From: Phoenix dactylifera
Taxonomy: Eukaryota > Streptophyta > Magnoliopsida > Arecales > Arecaceae
Direction: 5' to 3'
Assembly: GCF_009389715.1 (NCBI RefSeq)
Contig: NW_024068487.1
Location: forward strand, 62,001 to 126,000
Length of the DNA stretch: 64,000 bases
In this document: piece by piece, positions 36,601 through 46,646 of the stretch
Layout: every line of letters starts with the position of its first letter
Position numbering within the stretch: position 1 is the first letter of the stretch
Position numbers and translations under genes: made by a program
Notes under the pieces: generated by a model
What the model saw: the letters and a program-made list of their open reading frames with translations, nothing else
What the model was told of the DNA's origin: nothing
The model's database searches: none

Positions 36601-37314
36601 TCTACACAAAGAACACCATAGATATGTTTAAGCAGGAACAGACCTTTATGAACAAGCACACCAAAAAAGGGTCCAAGAAACTGACTGGAATAAATTGCCC
36701 GCTCACACCACTGATTGCAAAAAAAAAAAGAAAGTTATATTGCTTAAGGCCACAACTTGAACTTGGTGGAGCTATTAAACTCTGGTGGAAATCAAGCCTG
36801 AGCTCAGGCCCTTTTCATTCATATTTGAAAGTGTGTGTTCGAGGATAAACTCATGCAATACAATGAAATAATAGAAACGACGAAGGCCAGAAGGCGAAAA
36901 TATAGTCAAGAAAAGAGCGACCATGGGACGGAGCAGAGGAAGAAGCGATGCGTGTCAGATGGGGACCGTTGGGGCCGGTGTCGACTCGGAACAACGAGCC
37001 AAAGGGGCAACCGATCAAGGGGCTCAAGAAGCACTTCTTGTTCCCAATCTTCAAAGTCCTGCAAGAAAAGGCACGAAAAAAGAAAGAAAGAAAGAAAGAA
37101 AGAAAAAACTATCATCTGTGAGTCTTGAACCATCGAAGAAATATAAGAACCAGAATCCAAGAAAAAGCACGAACGCGGCGGGGGAGAGCCGAGCGAAGAC
37201 GAGGCGGTCGCCGTCGTTGATGTCGAGGAGGACGCTGCAGCCCTCCCACGTCGTCCTCGGATTCGGAGGGCGCAGGGCCTCCTCCGCCTGATGGCCTCCG
37301 CCTTCTTCGTCCAT
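23828..37314 (-). CDS. TRM6: tRNA (adenine58-N1)-methyltransferase non-catalytic subunit TRM6
   Basis: Tubulin-like partner of the catalytic subunit TRM61; together they make m1A58 in the T-loop of nuclear-encoded tRNAs, including initiator tRNA-Met. Thirteen exons: 37314-37175, 37058-36922, 35631-35511, 32822-32741, 32670-32600, 30161-30120, 28356-28232, 26872-26779, 26130-25937, 25847-25742, 25675-25570, 25378-25292, 23935-23828. All junctions are GT/AG and the frame closes, giving 470 residues, near the usual plant length. Family landmarks in order: WEGCSVLLDINDGDRLVFAR at the N-terminus, LIGCPFGSLFRVD, NTAQNLSSDDIDAMRREGAT, QEKYKLKKQKKYAPKVLLRR, and SDILVVDMVGGLLTGAIAER at residues 218-237 in the Rossmann-like C-terminal domain. 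A Ser/Glu-rich linker in exon 9 follows, then SEPWLREYQ and THPMMQMSAFGGYILSGIRI near the C-terminus. No catalytic role is expected. The introns carry many repeats. Confidence 0.95.
27545..27650 (+). mobile_element. SINE-like fragment with B box
   Basis: GGTAGCCACTTTA and, about 45 bases on, GAGTTCGATCCTC (B-box match GTTCGATCC) lie in the TRM6 intron between exons 7 and 8. The tail is poorly defined, so it is probably an old copy. Confidence 0.4.
29290..29475. repeat. GTACC-type repeat in TRM6 intron 6
   Basis: About 185 bases with repeated GTACC/GGTAC words (AAGTACCGCC, AGGTACGGGC, GCAGTACC, AGGTACTGG, AGGTACCAGC). The right end CTTTAAACCTTGATTC resembles the right end of the 31597-31822 element. 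Degenerate. Confidence 0.5.
31597..31822. mobile_element. GTACCGG-rich MITE with 8-bp target duplication (hAT type)
   Basis: A 226-bp, GC-rich element in TRM6 intron 5, flanked by identical atgataac octamers (31589-31596 and 31823-31830). The ends are inverted: CATGGAATGCCGTACCGG on the left, CAAGGTCCGCCGTACCGG reading inward from the right. An 8-bp duplication and CA-starting termini fit the hAT superfamily. The inside is almost wholly ACCGGT/GGTACC palindromes, with no coding potential. The long reading frames found here on both strands are a by-product of that composition. Confidence 0.75.
32180..32350. repeat. GTACC-type repeat in TRM6 intron 5
   Basis: Contains CCATACCGGGTGC, CCGTACCGGTACC, TATACCGGGTGTAC and CAGTACCGAG. 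It is AT-richer and older-looking than the copy 350 bases away at 31597-31822. Confidence 0.5.
33456..33488. repeat. 33-base poly-G tract
   Basis: An uninterrupted run of 33 G on the plus strand (poly-C in the TRM6 transcript), in TRM6 intron 3. Just after it, ATTATTACATAGAGCCTCTATA is duplicated in tandem (about 33506-33552). Confidence 0.9.
33636..33668. repeat. (AC)n-(AT)n microsatellite
   Basis: About eleven AC units followed by an AT stretch, in TRM6 intron 3. Confidence 0.9.
34158..34306. repeat. ATACAT-rich microsatellite region
   Basis: Purine-pyrimidine alternating DNA (ACATACATACAT, ATATACATATAC, ending in GTGTGTGTGT) in TRM6 intron 3. Reading frames here on both strands (Met-Tyr and Tyr-Ile repeats) are not genes. 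Confidence 0.85.
35632..36921 (-). other. TRM6 intron 2
   Basis: The 1.3-kb intron between the exons ending at 36922 and starting at 35631. AT-rich; I see no gene and no clear mobile element. Confidence 0.6.
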
Positions 37315-37979
37315 TGGCCACCGATGGTAAAGACTGGGGGTTTGGAGTGGGAGCTTCGGAGGGAAATGCTGCCGTCCTTTTCTTGGGGGCGCGGAGGTCA
37401 GAAAGGAGAGAAAAACCCTGGAGGCCGGAGCGGAGCGGAGCGGAAGGAGGGGTTTGAGAGAGGGAGGGGATCAACCCTCGATGGTTGATGGTTGTCGCTG
37501 GAGTCGTAGGATTCGGATCACATCTCTCCCGTGTCTCGAATTTCAACGTTGCCCGATCCAGTGTGTTGGGTTTCATAAGGGCCGTCAGATGAATGACTAC
37601 GTACAAGCTTTCAGGCTACGCTACATTGGGGTCGGCGGACGTAGGTCCGCTGAACTCGAACGCTACAAGTCTGGGCCAACATCTCTAGCCCAAATCCGTT
37701 TAAGATGTCTGCCGGGCCAGTCAGCCTGCCCGGCCTGGTATGAAACATTTACATGGTATAACTGTTGCCATATGCATCACATTTTATGGCATGGGTATAA
37801 CGGCTTTTCTGCAAACCTTTGATCAAATTTTCTCCCCAGTCCTCTAATTTGGGCCAACCATGGTCATTTATGATTTGCATGATAGCCATGATTCTATGTG
37901 CAAATACTTGTCTTGCGAGATTGCGAGGGAGAGAGTTGGTGGTGGGGAGAAGTGGATAAGACCTCATCCACTTCCCTGC
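37315..37979. other. TRM6 5' flank
   Basis: GC-rich immediately upstream of the TRM6 start (to about 37500), then mixed composition. It probably holds the TRM6 promoter and 5' UTR; no TATA box was recognised. The short frames here are not supported as genes. Confidence 0.4.
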
Positions 37980-38990
37980 TTTCCGCCTCATAGCTCTCAC
38001 CTTTTCGATAAGAGTTTGGGAGCGCAATGTAACGGTCTAAATTCTAGAATGTTACTGAATCATTTTTATAAGAGGGAACTAGATAATACGGGAGGTAGTT
38101 CACGGCGAAATTCTCTTCATGCTTCATCTATGTATTAAATATAGAGCAAATTAGATTAACTCAAATTTGTTTTTCTTGTTGAATCGAGATTCATGCACTT
38201 TTTACAAGACCTCGAGCCCTCGCCGACTCCCAGCCCTCCTCCTGATGGCTCTCTCACGATTTTGACAAAAGTTCGTGGGACACATTATAATGGTCTAAAT
38301 TCCAAGGTGTCATTGAATCATTTTTATAAGAGAAAACTAAACAATGCAAGAGGTAATGTATGGCTAAACCCTCTTCACACTTTATCCGTATAGGGCAAAG
38401 TAGACCATCTTGAATCTATTCTTTTTATTGAATTCTATATTCATGCACTTTTTACAAGACCTCGAATCCTCTTCCACCATTCATGCACTTTTTACAAGAC
38501 CTCCCTTCTCTCTTCCTCGTGGTTCTCACCATTTCGACAAGCGTTCGCAGGGCACACTAGAACAGTCTAAATTCTAGAGTGTCAGCAAATCATTTTTATA
38601 AGAGGAAACTAAACAATGCAAGAGATAATGCGTGGCTAAACTCTCTTTACATTTTATCCATTTTAGGCAAATTAGATTAACTCGAATTTATTCTTTCCAT
38701 TGAATTCCAGATTCGTGCACTTTCTACAAGACTTCGAGTCCCCCTCTCTCCTCCTCGTGGCTCTCACTATTTCGACAAGCGTTCAAAAGGCACACTATAA
38801 CGATCTAAATTCCAAAGTGTAGTGAATCATCTTTATAAGAGGAAACTAAACAAAGTAAGAGGTAATGCATGGCTAAACTCACTTCGCGTTCAATCGCTGG
38901 CTATTAAATCCAAGGCAAATTAGATTGACTCAAATTTATTCTCTCTATTGAATTCTATATTTATGCCCTTTAACTCCAATAATGACTTCT
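37980..38990 (+). repeat. four tandem copies of a ~250-bp unit
   Basis: The word TCTAAATTC within each unit recurs at about 38036, 38294, 38576 and 38804, spacing 230-280 bp. Each unit runs: TAGCTCTCAC-like box, TTTCGACAAG, the TCTAAATTC box, AATCATTTTTATAAGAG, AAACTAAACAATGCAAGAGG, CAAATTAGATTAACTC, then TTCATGCACTTTTTACAAG. The same unit in reverse orientation lies once at about 39490-39660 and once upstream of the MBD gene at about 44870-45050, so the array is built from upstream sequence of that gene. Confidence 0.85.
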
Positions 38991-39017
38991 CTCCTTCTCG
39001 AACCTCCGAGTCCTCTC

Positions 39018-39025
39018 TATATATA
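39018..39025 (+). promoter_or_regulatory. TATA box in left arm of the inverted duplication
   Basis: TATATATA in the context CCTCTCTATATATACC, the same as in the MBD gene promoter but facing right. The reading frame after it is broken by an early stop (the ATG near 39080 is followed by TAG within ten codons). Confidence 0.5.
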
Positions 39026-39150
39026 CCTACCCCAACTAAAGGAAAAATACATAAAGAAAAAAAAATACTACCATTGTCCATGTTTTCCTTGCCAATTCTA
39101 AAATTTTAGTTCAAAGAAGCTCTCCTTCTTGACATTGCCGTTCGCCTCCT

Positions 39151-39333
39151 TCAACTTTTTGCTGCTTGACATCCCCTCTGTTCTTGTATGCAATCCAATG
39201 CCAACTTCGTTGGGGATTGGATGGAATGCATACATCCATTCAAACTCATTAAACTCAATAAAGTTGGCATAGGATTGCATGCAAGAATAGTGGGGTTGTC
39301 AAGCAATGAGAAGCTCCGAGAGGAGAACGACAT
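39151..39333 (-). pseudogene. duplicated 5' coding fragment of the MBD gene, right arm
   Basis: A start at 39333 opens a 60-codon frame whose first part (SFSLLDNPTILACNPMPT) matches the N-terminus of the MBD protein (FLSLDNPPSLGCSPLPT). The similarity is lost after about residue 40 where the fold-back begins, and the MBD domain itself is absent. It has its own TATATATA at 39443-39450. Most likely a non-functional fragment, but possibly transcribed. Confidence 0.65.
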
Positions 39334-39670
39334 TTTCGAGAAATGGAGCTTTTCTAAACTGAAACTCAAGATTTGGGAGGGAGAAAATAGACAATGGCAC
39401 AATCTTTCTTTCTTTATGTATTTTTTCTTTAGCTGGGTTGGGTATATATAAAGAGGACTCAGAGGATCATGGAGAGAAATCATCACAAGAGTTAAGGGTA
39501 TGAATCTGGAATTCAATAGAGTGGTTGCTTTGAGTTGATCTAATTTGCTTCGGATTTAATAGTTAGGGGTTCAACATGAAGTCAATTTAGCCATGCCTTA
39601 TTTCTTGCATCGTCTGGTTTCCTTTTATATGTGAGGAATTCTTGTAACATCCTCTAGAAGCTCCATCAGC

Positions 39671-42664
39671 CCAAGGTCATTGCGTCACAGACCATTCGAG
39701 ATACGGAGCAAAGCGGAGCAGTGTTGGAGATCAAGCATAGGGGACGAAGGTGAGGGTGGCATAGCCAAGAGAAGAGGACCGACGCTCAGGAGGTAAAGAA
39801 CACTCGAGAGAGGGTTGAGATTGGGATGCGGGCAGCACTCGCTCAGCGGAAGAGATGAGCGAGGAGCGATCGAGTATGCTCTTCCGCGAGATGTTTCTTT
39901 CCTTTCTCAGTTAGGCAGCAAACGAAAGAAAGGCAAAGATCATGGTTAAGGTTTCACTTAGGAGAGGTGGGCAAAGTGCTTTTTTTTTAATCTTATACTG
40001 AGGCTAGTCGGTCCTGTCCACGTAGGGGCCACTATAGTCTCGATCTGCAGCCGAGTCAATAGATTGGGCCTAGGATATAATTTCTTGATGACAAACACCA
40101 ACCGAATCTAATATTCTCTTGAAAGCAAGCCCATTAAAATTAGGTTATAAAGCACTAAAATCTGCCCAAATCATTCATAAGCGGCTTGATGAATATAAAT
40201 CTATACCTAGTAAATTTATTTTATGTGTATATATATCCATCTTGCCAATTCAGTCTGTGTTTCATTGTCAATTATATAACTAATAAATTAAAGTAAATAT
40301 GTAATCAAAATTAAGAGATTTTGGGTTGGCATCCAAATAAAAAGCAAGAAGAAGGTGAGGAGAAGAAAGTAAATTTAAGAGCAAAGTAAACATGCCACTT
40401 ATAATCAGGTGAGTCTTGCCGAATCCATACATAACTCAATCATAGAAAACTCTTCATTCAAATCCATTTATTTTATAGCTGCTGAGGCATGCTAGCTGAT
40501 GGGTCCAGATTATAAAAAGTACACCCCTAGTTCTCCTGGTGCAACTTTGTCCTCTTTGATACCAACAATTTCCATCATCTTGCTTAGCTTCCTTTTGTCT
40601 CCCAATAAGCCAATCAAGCAAGAGAGGGGACAGAGAGTCTGCTAGCCTCTTCACTCTTTAAGAGAAATAGTAGATTTTAAGATTTGGGGAAAAAAGGTTT
40701 ATTGTGATTACTCTTGAATGAGTGGGATTCATGTCACATATGATCTTATTCGATTGCATACATTTTGGGAAAAACTATTTATTATCCTGATTTTTTTATT
40801 GGTTATATTTATATTACATAATACCAATTTTTACAAATTATCTAAAAACAATTGATATATGATAAATAATATAATATATAATAAATGGTATAATATATTA
40901 TTAATTATCATATACATGATGTAATATCGTAATACTATACTAAATAAGAATTAACGTAATATTTTACTAGTGGTAATGATTTACTTTAAGGATTGGCTTT
41001 GAATGCATGAATATAGTGTTAACTATTTTTGAGTAATAGTGAGAAGGATATGCCATTAATGATTTATTTTGAATGCGAGGATATGATATTAACTATTTTT
41101 GAGTAATGGTGAGAAGGATACACCATTAATGATTTGCTTTTAATGGGAGATTCTATTATGAATATATGAATTAAGAATTATAGTGTTATATCTTTCCGCG
41201 ATATGTCTTTTGACATTAATAATTGCTTTGAACGAGAGAATATGGTCTTAACTATTTTTGAATAATGGCGAGAAGGATATGTCATTAATGATTTGATTTG
41301 AATGGAAGAACTTATTAATACATAGATTTAGAATTAGATTAATGGTTCATTGGTTCTTGAATGGAGAATATATTATTGATTCGGTTTCCACATTTACCAC
41401 CATTAATTTGTTGTCCACATGACCTCAATTTTAGTATGTATATTTATTTCTCTCTATACAGAGAAATGTAGATTTAGTTATACTCAAGTAAATCTTCACT
41501 CAGATTTGGTCAGAACTAAATTGGACAATGGGAGTCCTATATTGATGATTCAAGCTATTAAATGCGATGTATAGTTCTAAACTATTTACACACCAAAAAT
41601 TTAAAAATTTAGAGAGACCTAGTCTTTGCATCAAATGGTCGAAGAATAAACAATTTGAATAATATAAAACAATACATATTTCTCACTTGATGTATGTATT
41701 ATGGGTCTCTAAATTATATAATTTTTTTTGTGTAAGCAGTTTAGATATAAAAGATCACGTCTAATGATTTGGATTATCAATTCGAGATCCCCATCATCTA
41801 ATTTATATCCGATCAAATTTTAGTAGAGATTCACTCATACGAAGCTTATAATTTGGACGACTTTGATGAAATCTAGTCCATCTTTGCCTTGCTTTCCCTC
41901 CCGGTCTTCATTTCTGCTTCTCTCGGATCTTCTTCTTCTCCGTATCGAAACCATGTCGATTGCCGCGCTCCCTGGATTAACTCGAAGCGATCTCCAACGG
42001 CCGATTTATCTTCCGCTGCCTTCTCTTCTTCTGTCCCACTCCACCTCTGCTATGACTGGACGGTGGTGGCTGTGAATGAATCCGAGAGGACAAGGAAGCG
42101 AGAAGGGTGGTTACGGGTCGTTTACGATATGGTTAGGGTCTTAGGGATATAGAGAAGAAGAAGAGGAGGAGAAAAGGAGGAGTGGTACGGATTCGGCATT
42201 TACGGAAGATTGTTTCATCAGCGCGATATATATTGGGTTAGCGCTTTTATTGTGCTCCCTCGGACATGAACCTTGGAGCTCTTTTGTTTTTCCCCAGAAT
42301 TTAAACCAGTGCACAAGGTGCAAATAGAAATTAACCATCCACAGAGACGACCATTTCTTTTTATTTATTCATCATAAAACAGCAAAGAAAAAAAGGATAC
42401 ATTATTTATTGTCCAAAAGGGTAGATGGGTATCCCTTCCTTGACCTTTCTTTCTAAGACACAAAAAAAAGGAAAAATAACAAGGACACGATTATTTAAAA
42501 AAAAAAAAAAAACCCACCATCAGCTGCTCCATTTGTCTTGCTGTGCCTTAATCTTCTCCTGTGAAGCACAAATGAAGAGACTTCAACTGAATCACTAGAA
42601 ATTCAGCAAACCAATCGTTCTCCTTATCTTCCAACGCTTGCATGGTCATGGGAACTGGTGATCT
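39671..42664. other. intergenic region downstream of the MBD gene
   Basis: No gene is supported. A tandem repeat lies at 40990-41340 and AT-rich DNA at 40790-40960. A frame at 41863-42152 and one at 40454-40654 have normal composition but no recognised family. A/T runs occur at 42370-42515. Confidence 0.5.
40985..41345. repeat. imperfect tandem repeat, unit about 80 bp
   Basis: Units contain TTGAATG, then TTAACTATTTTTGAGTAAT, then GAGAAGGATATGCCATTAAT. Two adjacent copies are clear (41005-41080 and 41082-41155). A third, after a 90-bp interruption, lies at 41225-41310. Confidence 0.7.
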
Positions 42665-44710
42665 CTACGGAAGCACCGACGTCGGCATCTGGCGCTCCAC
42701 CTCCCCGCCCTCTCCTTCCTCTACAGGGCGCTTCCCCTTCGACTGCATGCATGAAATAGAACGCCGCAAAAACTTTATAAAGTATATCGAGAAAGTTGAT
42801 TGAGAAATAGCCAAATATGCTAAAGATAATGGGAGCGAATCATTAGAGTTTAGATCTCACCTTATCATCAGAGACGCCCGAATTCCCTTTCACCACCTTT
42901 TTTCTGGGCTTGCGTATTGTAGCACTTCCAGTTTCCACAAAGCGACGAACTCTTTTCAGTGACCGGAGTATCCGGCCAGTATTTTTCTGGATATAATACT
43001 GCAACGCCCGCCCAACCATTATCTCTTTTATATGACGCACAAAACAGCATGCTTGCTTGCTGTTTATCTAAGAAGCAGTAAATCTACGAAACTCGATAGA
43101 ATATAGTTTCAAAAGCAGGGTGTGTCTTAAAGGAAATTGTTAGGGCTGAATTGTAAGTCTAGCGACGTAGGGTATTTGTAGGAAAGAAACCCAGGACCTC
43201 GAAATCAGGATGACTTGGATTAATTAACCGAATAGGCCAAGTTGTGTGATATAATATACTTGGTTCGGATAGCCGTGGCAAACTCAAATGTCACCACCGA
43301 GGTTGCGAAAGTGGATTTTGGCACCTTGGATCAGAGTGGTGGTGGCAAGTCTGTAGATATTGACTTCTGAAACTTTGCCGAGGAACCGTGGATCCCCTAC
43401 AGTATGTGTTTTGCACCATAAAAGACTATGATCCCATCATGGATATATATGCATAGCTGTCAAGGGGATCACAGCCATCTGCCTCTGCAATAGGACGATG
43501 CGATGGCTATTGATAGTCGACTTGATCATGGGCCGAGCACAAAAGATATCATATTTGAAGTTGGCTCAATCCGAGGGCCAACTAAAAAGAAACATAGTTT
43601 AGGCCCAAGGCCCAAGTCCTGACCCATGATCAGGTCTAATTGAGAGCTATGTAGTCATCTGCGATTCACAAATCATACCGCCAAGGATCCAAGCTTCATG
43701 CAAGGTTGTAGGTGATTACTTTAGACCGAATCGCCTCTCCACTTAGGCACTCATGCTAAAACGAACATGTAAACCTAATTAAAGAAAATAAAAGTTATAA
43801 AAAAGAAAGATACGCTACTACAACAACCCAAGACCTCATCTAAAAATACTAGCTGAATGGTATTATTTGAGTTTTTGGTTTAGTATAAGTACCTATAATC
43901 TATCTATTGTATAGCTAATATAAGACTAAAAACACGCTTGCACGGATTCTTATATACTTATTCTGTTTAAGCTTTAGCGTCCTCGTCAGGTTAAAAGTCT
44001 AAATCTATTCAAATCCAATCATAAGTATCACAAACCAATCTAGACTCATGATGTCCCTCTAGGCCAAGTGGGTCATGAGGTCCGCTATCATATCATTTGT
44101 AATAACTTAAGACCTTAGCAGAAAAGGCTGACCATAAGATAATATTTGGATTTCTTAAATCTACCTATTGTATAACCAATATGGAACCAAACACATCTCA
44201 TATGGGTCCTCACACTTATCATGAGCATATTCGTATTACGGGGACAGAAAACAAGTGCAAACCAGCGGCCATCATCCTACCTAAGATTAATATTTTCTTA
44301 AAAAAAATTAGATATACCTTATCCTTTTGTCCGGCGGTCTTTCCCAATTTTCTTGTCTTCTCAATGACATACCAATCACGAGGAAGATTTTTAGGTCTTT
44401 CAGCCACCATGCCATCCTCAGGTACTTGCATGGGTGCAATAGCCAATCCTTCGCCACTCTCTGCTGCTGCTGCTTGCTTGAAAGTCGGATCAAATTTTGC
44501 TTCAGGTTCACCATCACCATCAGCCAGCACAGCATCCACAAACTTATTGGCTTCCTCAAGTTCGGCTGGGCTCAGTACTGTTTGGGGAGTGGGTTGGAGT
44601 CTGTAAATCCATTCAAGCTCATTGGGCACACTATAGGAAGTTGGCAAAGGACTACACCCTAGGGAAGGGGGGTTGTCCAGCGATAGGAACTCAGCGGAGG
44701 AAAGCAACAT
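42665..44710 (-). CDS. small methyl-CpG-binding-domain (MBD) protein
   Basis: Predicted nuclear protein that reads methylated cytosine. Three exons, all phase 0: 44710-44318, 42998-42861, 42742-42665, 202 residues. The MBD spans about residues 104-160: LPRDWYVIEKTRKLGKTAG then QKDKYYIQKNTGRILRSLKR and VRRFVETG. Compared with the family pattern (W-x(5)-R-K-x-G-x-T/S-A-G-x-x-D-x-Y-Y, then G-x-x-x-R-S), the aromatic residues, the RK pair, D-x-YY and RS are all present, so DNA contacts look intact. N-terminal to it is an acidic and Ala-rich segment (FVDAVLADGDGEPEAKFDP); C-terminal is a Lys-rich tail (IRKPRKKVVKG) that could be a nuclear signal. Intron 1 (1.3 kb) holds possible LTR debris. Which Arabidopsis MBD it corresponds to is unclear. 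The first ATG of the frame is used, 93 bases after a TATA box. Confidence 0.83.
43130..44240. other. transposon-like debris in MBD intron 1
   Basis: ACAACCCAAGACCTCATC at 43823-43840 resembles the 5' ends of many plant LTRs. A related pattern ending in TGGGTCCTCACAC lies at 44204-44216, so a degenerate solo LTR of roughly 400 bp is possible. ATCTACCTATTGTATAACCAATATGG (44160-44185) repeats a pattern found at 43898-43924. No coding region. Confidence 0.35.
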
Positions 44711-44802
44711 TTATGGAGACAAGGGAGCTCTTCGAATTAAGAGAAAATGGGCAATTGCACTAGTTCTCTTTCTTTATGTATTTTTTCTTGAGTTGGGTTA
44801 GG

Positions 44803-44810
44803 TATATATA
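44803..44810 (-). promoter_or_regulatory. TATA box of the MBD gene
   Basis: TATATATA (minus-strand context CTCTCTATATATACCTAACC) lies 93 bases upstream of the start codon. It is conserved in both arms of the inverted duplication near 39020 and 39446. Confidence 0.65.
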
Positions 44811-44869
44811 GAGAGGACCAGGAGGTTTGAGAAGGAAATAAATTATCACTAGAGTTACTGATATGAATA

Positions 44870-45055
44870 TGAAATTCAATAGAGAGAACAAATTCGAGTT
44901 AATCTAATTTGCCCTAGATTTAGTAGTTAGGGATTAAAGTGAAGTGAGTTTAGCTGCATGTTACCTCTTGCATCGTCCAGTTTCCTCTTATACAAATGAT
45001 TCGCTGACAATTTCAAATTTAGACCGTTTCGGTGTGCCAATTAAACAAAATTTGC
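44870..45055 (-). repeat. single copy of the ~250-bp unit upstream of the MBD gene
   Basis: The reverse complement matches the tandem units of 37980-38990, including the boxes TCTAAATTTGAAATTGTC, AATCATTTGTATAAGAGGAA and GCAAGAGGTAACATG. It marks the upstream limit of the duplicated module. Confidence 0.75.
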
Positions 45056-45062
45056 AGTTATT

Positions 45063-46646
45063 TATGTTTATAACGTGCATGAATTTATTGACGTTGTGGA
45101 TTGAGACGTGAACTTCGACAAGTTCAGAGCATCGGGCATAAAAGGTAGGGTTTTAGGTAACCTAATTTCTGCGAATCTTTTTGGATATGTTGTCATTTTA
45201 AATGCTTGAAAACTATTTATTAAAAAAGGGAAGATTTCTAAGGAGTTGAAACAGTTCATCAAATAACCTCAATTTTCCCCTCCTGTTGTTTAATTTCCCA
45301 ACTCTCCTAGCATTCAAGGCAACAATGTGCTCGCAAAGATTTACAAACCAGGGAAATGTGACCCGAGCCAGATAAAACCCAATCAGACCTTATTCATCTT
45401 GTCTTGGATTCGGCCTGGTTTGGGCCATTACTGTATTCTCCCTCTAAGGTTCTAACCGTAGATTTAGGCGCCTCTTTACCTATCTGCCTCCTTTTTGTTT
45501 CACAATGCGACCATGGAAAGGATTAGGCTTCATGCCTGCATAACAAGATAAACAGTCAGTGTGCCAGATTCAAACCAAATTGTTAGTACATTCTATCATT
45601 GTAGTCGATCACCTCTTGATATAAACCGTGTCCAAATCCAGTATATCTTAGCATAACAAGGACCATAAAAAATATTTTGTATCTTCCTAATTAAATTCAT
45701 TTCAGATAATTAAAGGTTCCAAACAATAAAAAAGGATAGAAATCCAAAATCCCGGGACTAAGATATGCTTCAGGACTTGTTGTTTTTTGACTCCTTTGAG
45801 TGTATTCGCATTGTATGATACATCTGCCCTAGCAAAAAAGAAAAGAAAAGATACATATTAGGCAGGTCAAAAGTATGAACGAGCGCTCCTGTGCAAAATT
45901 CTTCATTTGGTTTAACAATATATTTGATAGTTTGTGTTAAAAATTTGATACCCATTCAAAATATACAACACAAATAACTTTTTTAGAATTTTCATTTCTG
46001 ATAATATATAGTAAAGAAGTTACCAACACACCGAATACATGTAAAACCTGCAAGTCAAAGTTTTTTTTTTTTTGTTGTTGTTGTTGATATTGTGTGTTAA
46101 TGGCTTCTGCAACACATTCATATGTATAGGTTTAGAGAATGTTTGAAAAAATAAAAAGACAATGAATATGACATAAATATAAATAGAGTGGCAGGTAAAG
46201 CTAGAAACCACAATGGCCACCAAACAAAAATGCTATATAATGGGAAGCGAAAAATAAGAATTTGAAATAATCTAACAACAACATGTGGGAACAATTTCAT
46301 CTAAAATTTGAGAGAAATATGAAAATATAAATGAAAGAAAAAACTTGGAAGCCACTTTGAAAATAGAAAAACCACACCGAAATCTTTTTGAAACTCATTT
46401 TTAGTTATTTGTAGTGGTTTTTTATTTTTTAAATATCCAAGCAAGCTTTTACGTATTTTCCTTTACTTTTTCTCACTCATTTCCAAATGATGCATAGGAA
46501 TTGAATGGGATCCATTGCCGAGAAATGTTATTTAAAAAAGTGAAATATATTAAAGAATAATGGCTTATGAATTAGAAACATTGAGTCAAAAAGTGTTTCC
46601 ATAATCAAGCTACAACTATTAAATCTTCCATAACATGAAACCTATG
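45063..46646. other. intergenic, no gene seen
   Basis: AT-rich. Holds a non-LTR-like 3' end at about 45765-45855 and a T13 run followed by (GTT)n near 46062-46086. Otherwise nothing recognised. Confidence 0.5.
45765..45855 (+). mobile_element. possible 3' end of a non-LTR retrotransposon
   Basis: GGACTTGTTGTTTTTTGACTCC, then TTTGAGTGTATTCGCATTGTATG, then an A-rich tail (GCAAAAAAGAAAAGAAAAG). A related sequence with the same order of words and an A-rich end lies at 60760-60842. Shared 3' ends with A tails at unlinked sites suggest LINE copies truncated at the 5' side. Confidence 0.45.

Larger units (their letters stand above)
38770..39670. repeat. head-to-head inverted duplication of the MBD gene 5' region
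   Basis: Left arm about 38770-39208 (plus orientation), right arm about 39262-39670 (minus), separated by about 53 bases. Innermost arms: TTCTTGTATGCAATCCAATG (39182-39201) against TTCTTGCATGCAATCCTATG read from 39288 downward. Both arms contain upstream unit, TATATATA box, leader and the start of the coding region of the MBD gene; all three copies share the order GAGTCCTC-TATATATACC-CCAACT-AAAAATACATAAAGAAA and then CTTGACA-CCCC. I judge similarity at roughly three quarters of positions by eye. Confidence 0.8.

Noticed and set aside
37112..37606. 164-codon minus-strand frame over TRM6 exon 1
   Set aside because: Wrong frame; the frame from 37314 gives the TRM6 N-terminus and joins correctly to exon 2.
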